Shown one piece after another: positions 8,007 through 16,102 of a stretch of DNA of 59,559 bases. The position numbers were made by a program, and so were the translations under genes. This DNA comes from Cytophagaceae bacterium. GTDB taxonomy: Bacteria > Bacteroidota > Bacteroidia > Cytophagales > Cytophagaceae. Under the pieces are notes generated by a model. That model ran no database searches. It was not told where the DNA came from and saw only the letters and a list, made by a program, of their open reading frames with translations. Location of the stretch: NCBI GenBank assembly GCA_025454925.1, contig JALONM010000012.1, forward strand, positions 1-59,559. The letters run 5' to 3'. Position 1 is the first letter of the stretch. Each line of letters begins with the position of its first letter.

Positions 8007-8894
8007 GTGACCTATAGAGCATTACAACTGATAACCCTTTGGGCTGGATTTTTTTTCGCTTCGGCAGCTCCGCAGCTCAAAATCGGAGATAAGGCTCCCG
8101 ACATTACGATAACGGATCCTAATGGAAAAACAATTTCTTTGCACTCGCTCAAAGGAAAGATCGTGATGATTGATTTCTGGGCTTCCTGGTGCCACCCCTG
8201 TCGTATGGCCAATATCGAAATTGTTCCTTTATATCAAAAATTCAACTCCCTTGGCTTTGAAATTTTCAGTGTATCGCTTGATACTAAAAAAGATCTTTGG
8301 GTTAATGCTATAAAAAACGATAAGCTTAACTGGTCTCAACACGGAAGTGACCTGAAAGGATGGGAAAGCCCTATCGCTAAAACATTCGGAATAGAAGGAT
8401 TGCCTGCAACTTTCTTGCTTGATGAACATGGTACCATCATAGACAAAGATTTTGATGACTATGATCTTGAAGTGCGGCTCACTTCTATCTTCTTTGAACA
8501 GATCAATTTATATCCGGAAAAAGCATCCTCGAAAATTTACTTTACTGGTGAAACCAAGTATGAAATTGAAGATATGTCGGGTAAAGTAGTACTAAAAGGC
8601 AAAGGTAAAGAGATCGATATTTCTCATCTTCCCTTTGGCGATTACCAGGTAACCTTCGACGACAAAACCTCTCGATTTACCAAAATAAAAAACTCTGATG
8701 CTCCGACTTTTTATCCTCAGCGAGTAGAAGATGTGATACATATTTCAAGGAAATCCGAATTTGAAATTTACAATCAACGTGGCAGGCTTGAAAAGAAAGG
8801 CTCCACCGACGACACTATAGACGTTACCGTTCTTAAGCCAGGCCTTTATTACCTTTGCCTGGACGGGCATGTCAATCTTTTTCATAAAAAATAA
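8007..8894 (+). CDS. TlpA-like thioredoxin-fold protein with two tandem sorting-domain-like tails
   Basis: A signal peptide (residues 1-20) precedes a redoxin/TlpA domain: KIGDKAPDITITDPNGK, then FWASWCHPC with the redox pair C62/C65, and the cis-proline region GLPATFLLDE near 131-140. TlpA-type proteins reduce periplasmic disulfides, for example in cytochrome c maturation. Two similar beta modules follow, at about residues 176-228 (YEIEDMSGK ... IDISHLPFGDY) and 242-295 (FEIYNQRGR ... IDVTVLKPGLY ... FHKK). Each looks like a type IX secretion C-terminal sorting domain. GTG at 8007 is the only start that keeps the signal peptide. Shikimate kinase begins one base after the stop. The enzyme fold is secure; secretion by T9SS is inferred. 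Confidence 0.8.
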   Translation: MTYRALQLITLWAGFFFASAAPQLKIGDKAPDITITDPNGKTISLHSLKGKIVMIDFWASWCHPCRMANIEIVPLYQKFNSLGFEIFSVSLDTKKDLWVNAIKNDKLNWSQHGSDLKGWESPIAKTFGIEGLPATFLLDEHGTIIDKDFDDYDLEVRLTSIFFEQINLYPEKASSKIYFTGETKYEIEDMSGKVVLKGKGKEIDISHLPFGDYQVTFDDKTSRFTKIKNSDAPTFYPQRVEDVIHISRKSEFEIYNQRGRLEKKGSTDDTIDVTVLKPGLYYLCLDGHVNLFHKK

Positions 8895-8895
8895 C

Positions 8896-9402
8896 ATGCA
8901 TATTTTCTTAATCGGACTTCCGGGATCTGGGAAAACCACGCTCGGAAAACAATTGGCGCTTGAGTTAAAATTGCCGTTTATTGATACTGATAAACGCATT
9001 GAACAAACACAAGGCAAATCCATCGAACGGATCTTTGCTGAAGATGGAGAGCCTGCTTTCCGACAACTGGAGCATAACACTTTATTGACAATCAGTAAAG
9101 AAGATTCTTCCGTTATTTCTTTGGGGGGAGGAACTCCTTGTTTTCTGAATAACATGGAACTTATCAAATCTTCAGGCCAAAGTATTTTTTTGGATGTAAG
9201 CCCTGAAGAACTATGCAAACGCATGCTTGGAGATGGGCAACAACAGCGTCCGATGTTAAAAGGGAAAAAAGAAAATGAAGTACTGGAATTCCTTACACAA
9301 AAGAGAGCCGAACGATTGGCTTTTTATAGTCAATCGGATTATCAGTTAAAGCATGATCACATTCGTTTGGAAGATGTTTTACATATGCTACACCGGAACT
9401 AA
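8896..9402 (+). CDS. aroK: Shikimate kinase
   Basis: Shikimate kinase phosphorylates shikimate at the 3-OH with ATP, the fifth step of the chorismate pathway. The 168 residues begin MHIFLIGLPGSGKTT, holding the Walker A P-loop, followed by LPFIDTDKRIE (shikimate-binding aspartates), an arginine in AFRQLE and the glycine motif SLGGGTP. A lid-like region QQQRPML follows. I chose ATG at 8896, one base after the previous stop, because the P-loop family starts within a few residues of its Met. The longer reading from 8869 lies inside the upstream gene. The tight spacing implies translational coupling with the TlpA-like gene. Confidence 0.95.
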   Translation: MHIFLIGLPGSGKTTLGKQLALELKLPFIDTDKRIEQTQGKSIERIFAEDGEPAFRQLEHNTLLTISKEDSSVISLGGGTPCFLNNMELIKSSGQSIFLDVSPEELCKRMLGDGQQQRPMLKGKKENEVLEFLTQKRAERLAFYSQSDYQLKHDHIRLEDVLHMLHRN

Positions 9403-9432
9403 ATCTCAGTTATCTTCAATTTCAAAGAACGT

Positions 9433-11376
9433 ATGAAAAAATTTGTAGGATGGTCGTTGCTCCTGATTGTTTGCGCTGCGCTAGCCTGGTTTGCTTATCA
9501 ATGGTATTCGGCTCGGGGCAAAACGATCAATGGTTTTTCCCTTATACCGGAAGATGCCATTTATGTGCTGGAAACGGACCAACCTCTCGAGGCCTGGAAA
9601 ACCATTGCAGCCACTGAAACCTGGAAACACCTGCAAGGCAATGCTTGGTTTGCGTCTCTTACGTCCTCGGCCAATTCGCTTGATTCGTTGCTGCAAAAGC
9701 AACCTCAGCTTTTTGATCTTATCGGCAAAAGGAATGTACTTTTTTCCACGCACCTCAGCAGCCCAACTTCTTTCGACTTTCTCATCGTAGCCGACTTAGG
9801 AGAAGCGTCCGGAATTAAATTCATGGAGTCCTACCTCAGCACTATTTCCTTTAAAGGGTATCAGTTTTCCAAAGAAAAAATACAGGAAACCGATTGCATA
9901 CGCATGTATAATACCAGTGACAAAAGTACTATGTACATGGCCCTGGTTGAGACGTATTTAATTGTCTCTTTCAATAAATCTCTTTTAGAAAAATCGATCC
10001 TCGCAAAAAACCAAACTAACCTTAGCCAATTGCCTTCCATGAAATTGGCCAGCGAATCGGTAGGGCGTTCGGGATTTGCGCGCGTATACTTAAACTATAC
10101 CCAGCTCCACGATTATCTGGCGCTATATATGGGTCCCAACGAATACAACCGATATTTTTCAGAACATCTGACACTAGGAAGCATGTATCTGGAAGAAAAA
10201 AATGAGCGTCTCAATCTAATTGGCAGTGCCTGGCTTAAAGATTCAAGCGTCTCGTATTTTTCTGCCATGCTGAATTCTGGCAAGGGTCCTACGGAATGCG
10301 AAGAAATAGCGCCAGAGCGCACAGCGTTCTACCTAGGTCTTGGGTTCACTTCCTTTCAGACGTATTACAACGCGATGCTGGATAATCTTAAAAAAGATCT
10401 TAGCGCCTACGACGAATACATGAGTAACATCCGCAAGACTGAAAAGTTTTTAAACATTTCTATTGAAAAAGATTTTGTATCGTGGATTGATGACGAAGTA
10501 GCCTTGCTAGAGCTTACCTCAGCCGGAGAAGGTCTGGACAATGAAATGGCACTCGTATTGAAAGCTGGCAACATCGAAAAGGCTAAGGATAGACTGGAGC
10601 ATATTGAAAAAATGATTCGCAAAAGAACGCCTGTAAAATTTAAATCGATCGACTACCAAGGCTATAGAATCAGCTACCTCAGCATCAAAGGCCTATTTAA
10701 AGTATTGCTGGGAAAATTCTTTGCCCGATATGATAAGCCCTATTACACGATCCTGAATAATTATATTATTTTTTCAAATCATCCACAAACCTTGGAAAGC
10801 ATCATTGATGATTACCTTGCGAAACGCACCTTGGCCAGGTCGGAATCATATCGTAATTTCCGCTCAGGATTTGCCAACCAGGGAGCAGTATTTGCCTACC
10901 TCAACACTCCAAGCTTGTTTTCCTCCCTTAAAAACATTGCCACCAGGGACACCCGATTATCAATGGACTCCAACAAAGCTTATATACAATGCTTCAGACA
11001 TGTTGGCTTTCAACTCATTCCCTCTCAGCAAAAATTAGATGTGATGCTGTCGGAACAATTTGAATTAGCGAAAAAAGAAGTTCCTTCATTGGCCGACACC
11101 TTGCAGGTATCCGACAGTCTCGAAGCCTTATTCAAACTTCCATACATCTATGTAAAAGACCCCAATGCCAGAGAATACAAAGAATACTACGAAGACAGCA
11201 GCTCTATAAAATTAGTTGTAGAACTGAAATACGGCTTTAAGGATGGACACTTTACCGAATACTATCCATCGGGAGAGGTAAAGCTAAAAGGGAAATTCAA
11301 GAAAGATCGCCGCAGTGGAACCTGGAAAGCCTTTTCAGAGCAAGGTGAATTATTAGGCAAGTTTGATTTCGATTAG
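9433..11376 (+). CDS. Large membrane-anchored protein with C-terminal MORN repeats (DUF3352-like)
   Basis: The 647-residue protein has one N-terminal membrane anchor (WSLLLIVCAALAWFAYQW) and a long extracytoplasmic part. The stretch IPEDAIYVLETDQPLEAW resembles the opening of DUF3352-type proteins, which have no known activity; I hold this loosely. The last 60 residues (FKDGHFTEYYPSGEVKLKG, KFKKDRRSGTWKAF) are MORN-like repeats of the YwqK kind. It lies 30 bases after aroK and 14 bases before a radical SAM gene on the same strand, so one operon is likely. No catalytic motif is visible. The MORN tail may bind lipid or a protein partner, but that is inference. Confidence 0.65.
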   Translation: MKKFVGWSLLLIVCAALAWFAYQWYSARGKTINGFSLIPEDAIYVLETDQPLEAWKTIAATETWKHLQGNAWFASLTSSANSLDSLLQKQPQLFDLIGKRNVLFSTHLSSPTSFDFLIVADLGEASGIKFMESYLSTISFKGYQFSKEKIQETDCIRMYNTSDKSTMYMALVETYLIVSFNKSLLEKSILAKNQTNLSQLPSMKLASESVGRSGFARVYLNYTQLHDYLALYMGPNEYNRYFSEHLTLGSMYLEEKNERLNLIGSAWLKDSSVSYFSAMLNSGKGPTECEEIAPERTAFYLGLGFTSFQTYYNAMLDNLKKDLSAYDEYMSNIRKTEKFLNISIEKDFVSWIDDEVALLELTSAGEGLDNEMALVLKAGNIEKAKDRLEHIEKMIRKRTPVKFKSIDYQGYRISYLSIKGLFKVLLGKFFARYDKPYYTILNNYIIFSNHPQTLESIIDDYLAKRTLARSESYRNFRSGFANQGAVFAYLNTPSLFSSLKNIATRDTRLSMDSNKAYIQCFRHVGFQLIPSQQKLDVMLSEQFELAKKEVPSLADTLQVSDSLEALFKLPYIYVKDPNAREYKEYYEDSSSIKLVVELKYGFKDGHFTEYYPSGEVKLKGKFKKDRRSGTWKAFSEQGELLGKFDFD

Positions 11377-11390
11377 AAAACAACCGATGT

Positions 11391-12368
11391 ATGCGAATAG
11401 TAAGCCATCCCATATTGTGTAATTACTACGTTACCTACCGGTGCAACGCTTCCTGTTCGTTTTGTGATATCTGGGAAAAACCATCGCCCTATATTCAACC
11501 CGATCAAGTTTTTCAAAACCTACTAGACTTAAAAAAACTTGGCGTAAAAGTTATTGACTTCACTGGTGGTGAACCTTTGCTTCATCGCAACATCGGTCAT
11601 TTTTTAAAACAGGCAAAAGAACTTGGCTTCATCACTACTCTTACTACCAACACCCTTTTATATCCTAAAAAAGCAGAGGAACTGAAAGGCAACATCGACA
11701 TGCTTCATTTCTCTCTTGACTCTATACACCGCGAAAAGCACGATGCCTCGCGCGGGGTAGCCTGTTACGATTCGTTGCTGGAATCTATTAAACTGGCCTT
11801 GTCTTTAGGAGAGCGGCCTGATATTCTTTTCACTGTATTTCCGGAAAACATAGATGAAATCAAAGAGGTTTATGAAACCTTATGCAAGCCCAATGGACTT
11901 GTATTAATACTCAATCCTGTTTTTGATTACGGAGACATAGCGAAGGATAAAAAACTTTCTTCCGATCAACTCAACACCTTGCGCAATTGGGGAAAACAAA
12001 AAAAGATTTACCTAAACGATGCGTTCATCCAATTGCGCATCGACGGAGGCAACCAGGTGCATGATCCGGTTTGCCGAGCAGCAAGTACGACCGTGGTAAT
12101 TTCGCCTGAAAATAAACTGATACTTCCCTGTTATCACCTGGGCACGAAAGAATTTCCGATAGAGAACAAACTTTTTGAACGTTGGAAATCACAGGAAGTA
12201 CAGGACCAAATTCTTCTGGAAGGCAAACTTCCGGGCTGTCAGGGTTGTACCATTAACTGCTATATGCAACCTTCTTTTGCGGTAGAAATAAATCGTTATT
12301 TTTTTAAAGCGCTGCCTAGCACCTTAAAATATAATTACTGGAAGGGCACCTGGAAAGAACTTTTCTAA
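11391..12368 (+). CDS. Radical SAM enzyme with C-terminal cysteine-rich (SPASM/twitch-like) region
   Basis: The SAM-binding iron-sulfur motif is CNASCSFCDIW near residues 19-29 (CxxxCxxC). GGEP at about 59-62 binds the methionine group of SAM. The C-terminal part has more cysteines: DPVCRAAS, LPCYHLG and GCQGCTINCY. This pattern is typical of a SPASM or twitch domain that binds a further cluster, as in enzymes that modify peptides or proteins. The substrate cannot be read from the sequence, and no small precursor peptide gene is visible nearby. It follows the MORN-tailed protein by 14 bases and is the last gene of this plus-strand run. A structured repeat (family 1) starts 16 bases after its stop. 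Confidence 0.8.
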   Translation: MRIVSHPILCNYYVTYRCNASCSFCDIWEKPSPYIQPDQVFQNLLDLKKLGVKVIDFTGGEPLLHRNIGHFLKQAKELGFITTLTTNTLLYPKKAEELKGNIDMLHFSLDSIHREKHDASRGVACYDSLLESIKLALSLGERPDILFTVFPENIDEIKEVYETLCKPNGLVLILNPVFDYGDIAKDKKLSSDQLNTLRNWGKQKKIYLNDAFIQLRIDGGNQVHDPVCRAASTTVVISPENKLILPCYHLGTKEFPIENKLFERWKSQEVQDQILLEGKLPGCQGCTINCYMQPSFAVEINRYFFKALPSTLKYNYWKGTWKELF

Positions 12369-12383
12369 ACTGCCCATATACTG

Positions 12384-12507
12384 CTGTGCGTGAGGGATAG
12401 AGCGAAAAGCCCGCAGTGGTGCCTTCGGCGCCGCGAGGACTTGCAGCGATAGCCCGGCCCGCAGTAGCGTGGCGCTGAAGGCGCCACCACGGAGGGATAC
12501 GCCCAAC
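12384..12507 (+). repeat. Family 1 structured intergenic repeat, copy A
   Basis: The element reads TGCGTGAGGGATAGAGCG..., then a variable GC-rich stem region, then TTGCAGCGATAGCCCGGCC, a second hairpin GTGGCGC/GCGCCAC, and a tail ending ATACGCCCAAC. Copies B (29862-29968) and C (36786-36880, minus strand) share both conserved blocks; copy C also shares the tail. It sits between two converging genes, in the plus orientation, just after the radical SAM stop. Confidence 0.75.
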
Positions 12508-12545
12508 TATGAATCTTGAATTTGAGTATGGAGTTTAAACCCTAA

Positions 12546-12682
12546 TTTTTCAATAGAAATTCTTCTATTGAAAAACGACTACTAAAATCAAGGGCATGAG
12601 AAGGAATCGAATAAAAGAAATTCTTTTCTAAGCCCATGATTTTCTAAGTCGGGATTACCGGCCATGGATCTTCGATCCATGA
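12546..12682 (+). repeat. Family 2 structured intergenic repeat, copy 1
   Basis: It starts with a perfect 13-bp hairpin (TTTTTCAATAGAA at 12546-12558 with TTCTATTGAAAAA at 12563-12575). The body AAAATCAAGGGC ... AAGGAATCGAA follows, and the element ends in the hairpin CATGGATC/GATCCATG (12663-12680). It aligns with few gaps to the minus strand at 47540-47690. Together with family 1 copy A it fills most of the 356-base gap between the converging genes ending at 12368 and 12725. A further hairpin (TTTCTCAATT/AATTGAGAAA, 12685-12717) lies between it and the barrel gene. Confidence 0.7.
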
Positions 12683-12724
12683 GCTTTCTCAATTTTGCCA
12701 TCGCTTCAATTGAGAAAAACGGGT

Positions 12725-14134
12725 TTATTCTTCATGGCCTAAAAACCATGAACTTTTCAAATCGCGTTGCAAGCGAAACACAAAGGCAGGTTGGGCATAT
12801 AAGTAATGTGTAGGGTAATGCACATCCAGATTCAAGCCTTTGTTGGTTATTCCGACGCTGAGAAAATTATTTTCGACAGGCTCCCACCCTATGCCGAATT
12901 CAAAAAACGGATACAGGTAGGGAGCTACCTGATCTGCACCGATCATAGATAAATCTGCCGTTGCACGAATACTTATTTCCGGATGTACTTTCCATTTGGC
13001 CTGCATCCACATGGAAGCGCCCATCACATCGCGCCCAATACTATCCTGATATTCGGTAAAAACAGCCCACTGGCTAAATGGCCTGTCGAATACTTGCATG
13101 GGATAAAAATGACTTCCCACTGTATTCGCATAATTTTGAGGCAATCCTCTTCGACGATAAAAAACATTTACATCCACAAACGATTGGTTATACCCGGCTG
13201 CATAATATCGGGCTTCTATTACCTGCTTGTATTCGACCGTTGCGCCTTTCTTTTCCAAACGATTACCAACCATGCAGGCGATCATGGAAGCTTGCCACAG
13301 CCCTTCCTCGGGTGTGCGTTGAGAAAACTGAGCATACCAGCGAACATCCTTCTGGTATACTCCCAACGAAAGATCCCAGTGTGTATCCCACTGATTGTCG
13401 CCCATGCTCCACATGCCAAATCCGGCGCGGCTATCCATCTTCCAATCAGACCCGAGAGACAATTCTTCTATCGAAGAAACGATGTCGTATGTTTCATCAA
13501 TATTCAATCCGATTCCATTCAACAAATCATTCAATTGAAAATAGCGCAATTGAAATTTTCCATACCGAAAACTATAATTATGCCCTTGTTGAAATAAATT
13601 ATACAAGGTTAATCCTTCGTACAAGCGAGGATTCCATTGGTTTCCTACGGAACCTTTGGCCCTGAAGAGCCTGCCCGCCAAATCAAAACTCCGGTCGAAG
13701 GCAAATTTAACCATGGGGTACACCAAAATATTGGAAGTACTATTTACACCGTAGGAAAATCCGCGATGTTCGCCGTTGAGTGTAAAAAAAAGTTGCATGC
13801 CTCGAAGCAGCCGGAGTCGTGCGTGTGCCTGCATATAATATGCCGCATGATACAAAGGATTATCTTCTGCGTATTTCCAGGTTCTATTAAACTCCGGATT
13901 GTACTGCATTCTTCGCCAGCGCAGGTATTCAGGAAGGAGAATACGACGACTCCCTTGTACTGGCTTACTATGCCAGATGCCCGTGCCTGAAATTTCCACC
14001 TCCAAGCGTTGCTTCAAACTATCCAGTGCAATCTGGCCAGACACCGTTGTACAAGGCACGCTGATTACCCACCAAAGTAACAGATACTTCCCCAGTGGTG
14101 CCATGCGTGCGAGCATAATAAAAAGTTTATTCAT
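12725..14134 (-). CDS. Outer-membrane beta-barrel-like protein, function unknown
   Basis: I do not recognise a named family. The 469 residues open with a signal peptide (LLLWWVISVPCTTVSGQ). The rest is rich in aromatic and charged residues in short alternating runs (YRYGKF-like strands, WAVFTEYQDS, FRLQRDLKSSWF) with many tryptophans, as expected for a large barrel. It overlaps the 3' end of the LTA-synthase-like gene by 8 bases, so the two are translationally coupled and probably act on the same envelope polymer. It is convergent with the radical SAM gene. A capsule or phospho-polymer export role is possible but unproven. Confidence 0.6.
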   Translation of the reverse strand: MNKLFIMLARMAPLGKYLLLWWVISVPCTTVSGQIALDSLKQRLEVEISGTGIWHSKPVQGSRRILLPEYLRWRRMQYNPEFNRTWKYAEDNPLYHAAYYMQAHARLRLLRGMQLFFTLNGEHRGFSYGVNSTSNILVYPMVKFAFDRSFDLAGRLFRAKGSVGNQWNPRLYEGLTLYNLFQQGHNYSFRYGKFQLRYFQLNDLLNGIGLNIDETYDIVSSIEELSLGSDWKMDSRAGFGMWSMGDNQWDTHWDLSLGVYQKDVRWYAQFSQRTPEEGLWQASMIACMVGNRLEKKGATVEYKQVIEARYYAAGYNQSFVDVNVFYRRRGLPQNYANTVGSHFYPMQVFDRPFSQWAVFTEYQDSIGRDVMGASMWMQAKWKVHPEISIRATADLSMIGADQVAPYLYPFFEFGIGWEPVENNFLSVGITNKGLNLDVHYPTHYLYAQPAFVFRLQRDLKSSWFLGHEE

Positions 14135-15995
14135 TGTATCGGTACCAGGAATTATGATTTAATCCATTATTATAATATTGAATAAACATGTGTAAATCTT
14201 GCAGCATGCGATGACGCATGGTATCGTTTGTAATTTCATTTCTTTTAAACGGATCATTTATCGAATACATCTTGGATTGTCCTTGCTGATTTCGCACTAA
14301 AAAGAAATTTTTCTCAAGAAGTCGATGTTCGCCGTCGGTGAAATGTATGGCTCTCCCTGGAGATGACAAGGTCATAGACTGGCCGAAATACAATGACTTG
14401 CCGCTGGGCACTCCTAATAAATCAAGTACCGTGGAGGGCACGTCGCAATGCTGGGTAACCCGGGTGGTATCGAGTGGCAGTGCAGTGCCAGGTTTAAAAA
14501 TTACCAACGGCACCAAAAATTCATCAATTACATTTCTATGTTCAGGGTACTCCATTTCTTGGGTGTGATCAGCCGTTAGAATAAACAAGGTATTTGAGTA
14601 CCAGCTTTGTTTGGATGCGTATTCAAAAAATTTCTTCAACGAATAATCCGCATAACCAAGGCTCTCATGTATCGGCAATTTCCCTTTGGGAAACCTGCCT
14701 TTATACTTGACAGGAATGGAATAGGGCTGGTGCGAACTAAGGGTAAATGCTACGGCAAGAAACGGCTGTTGTGCGGCAGATAAACGAGTACCCATCCATT
14801 GCAAAAAAGGCTCATCGTAAATACCCCAGTTACCATCAAAATCTTTTTCTGGTTCTGGGTAATCCTCTTTTCCAAAATATTCTTGTATGCCGCAATTGTC
14901 GGAAAATTTATCAAAACCCATGGTTCCTGTTTTACCACCATGAAAGAAAAAAGTACGATACCCTTGTTCTTTAAGGCGTTCCGGAAATCCATGCAATTCA
15001 TTACTCTGATACACTCCTGTTATAAAAGGCTCATTCATGAGTGTCGGCATTCCGGCGAGCAAAGAGGGAAGCGCATCGATGGAGCGACGGCCATTGGTAT
15101 AGTGCGAAGGGAAAAAATACGATTGACGCGCCAAGGAATCAAAAAAGGGAATATACGATTGACGGTTGGGATATAAGCCGCTGTATTCTGAAGCAAAACT
15201 TTCCATTATCAGCAGCACTACATTCCAGGATTGAGGTTTTGCATTTGGGTTGACTGGAGGAATGAGCGTTTGCAAACGAGCTTTCATCGCAGTCTCACTC
15301 ATATAATGAGCATCTTCCAGACGCTGAAGCCCTAGTGTGGCAAAAAAATTATACGATGTATTTAAAGCCAGGTTCCCGAGTTTTGCCGGTTCGTGCACAA
15401 ATGCATGATCGGGTTTTAAAGGCTTAAACTGTATGCCTCCGCGAATGCCCACAACCATTGGCGGGATAAGAAATAGAAAAAGCAGCGCATGCTTTTTCCA
15501 GGCATACACCTGTGTGGCCTTTATGCGCCATACACCAAGCACAAGCAGCATTCCTATCAATAGAAACAAAACCAGGATATCCCAATAATACATGATCAAT
15601 TGTCCTAGTTGCGCCTGCACATCCGATTGAATGAGCAAAATTTCTGCCCCTGTTCGCTTTCCGGTAAATGCAAAATAATGAAGATCGACCAGATTGAAGG
15701 CCAGCAGCGGTAAGTTTACCAATACAAAAAGAACATTCAGACAAAGCTGATAGGTAGTATGTAAAGCCCACCGATAAGGCAATAGCATGCCTATGATCCA
15801 GGGGATATTAGCCACCAACACAAGAGAGAGGTCAAATCGAATACCGTGCAGGAAAGCAAGCATCAGGGCAGGCAAAGAGACACCTTGTTGAAACGAAGCA
15901 TGCTGGTAGGCATAAAATAAAATCCGCTCGAACTGGAAAAGTGCCAGTAACAATAGAATTCCAAGTAAAATTTTTTTATAGATATTCACGACCAT
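14127..15995 (-). CDS. LTA synthase family membrane sulfatase/phosphoglycerol transferase
   Basis: Five hydrophobic segments in the first 180 residues (ILLGILLLLALFQFERILF, LVLVANIPWIIGMLL, VLFVLVNLPLLAFNLVD and others) anchor an alkaline-phosphatase-fold sulfatase domain. Motifs include VLLIMESFASEYSGL, NGRRSIDALPSLLAG (candidate nucleophile serine), FFHGGKTGTMGFD and LTADHTQEM (metal-binding DH). Relatives transfer phosphoglycerol or phosphoethanolamine. Gram-negative Bacteroidota lack true lipoteichoic acid, so the product is probably a decorated envelope glycan or lipid. It has a strong promoter at 16047-16077 and overlaps the downstream barrel gene by 8 bases. Confidence 0.85.
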   Translation of the reverse strand: MVVNIYKKILLGILLLLALFQFERILFYAYQHASFQQGVSLPALMLAFLHGIRFDLSLVLVANIPWIIGMLLPYRWALHTTYQLCLNVLFVLVNLPLLAFNLVDLHYFAFTGKRTGAEILLIQSDVQAQLGQLIMYYWDILVLFLLIGMLLVLGVWRIKATQVYAWKKHALLFLFLIPPMVVGIRGGIQFKPLKPDHAFVHEPAKLGNLALNTSYNFFATLGLQRLEDAHYMSETAMKARLQTLIPPVNPNAKPQSWNVVLLIMESFASEYSGLYPNRQSYIPFFDSLARQSYFFPSHYTNGRRSIDALPSLLAGMPTLMNEPFITGVYQSNELHGFPERLKEQGYRTFFFHGGKTGTMGFDKFSDNCGIQEYFGKEDYPEPEKDFDGNWGIYDEPFLQWMGTRLSAAQQPFLAVAFTLSSHQPYSIPVKYKGRFPKGKLPIHESLGYADYSLKKFFEYASKQSWYSNTLFILTADHTQEMEYPEHRNVIDEFLVPLVIFKPGTALPLDTTRVTQHCDVPSTVLDLLGVPSGKSLYFGQSMTLSSPGRAIHFTDGEHRLLEKNFFLVRNQQGQSKMYSINDPFKRNEITNDTMRHRMLQDLHMFIQYYNNGLNHNSWYRYNE

Positions 15996-16046
15996 GCCTT
16001 GGGTAAAAACTACCAGCCGTTTTCATAAAGAAATTGGTGTAGCTTT

Positions 16047-16077
16047 CAAAAATAAAGTAAAGTAATCCCAATCGCAA
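16047..16077 (-). promoter_or_regulatory. Bacteroidota-type promoter of the LTA-synthase-like operon
   Basis: On the minus strand TTG (16075-16077) is followed after exactly 20 bases by TATTTTTG (16047-16054), a full match to TTG-N20-TAnnTTTG. It lies in the 107-base gap between the OmpA gene and the sulfatase gene, about 50 bases before the start at 15995. The sulfatase-barrel pair can therefore be transcribed apart from the OmpA gene. Confidence 0.7.
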
Positions 16078-16102
16078 CCCGGATTCCCTATTTCACCAGT
16101 AC

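Noticed and set aside
12324-12506. A short minus-strand frame through the family 1 repeat
   Set aside because: It only exists because the repeat is GC-rich and stop-poor. The other copies do not keep it.
12983-13665. Two long open frames (195-204 codons) antisense to the barrel gene
   Set aside because: The barrel frame has a signal peptide, coupling to its neighbour and a protein-like composition. The antisense frames have none of these.
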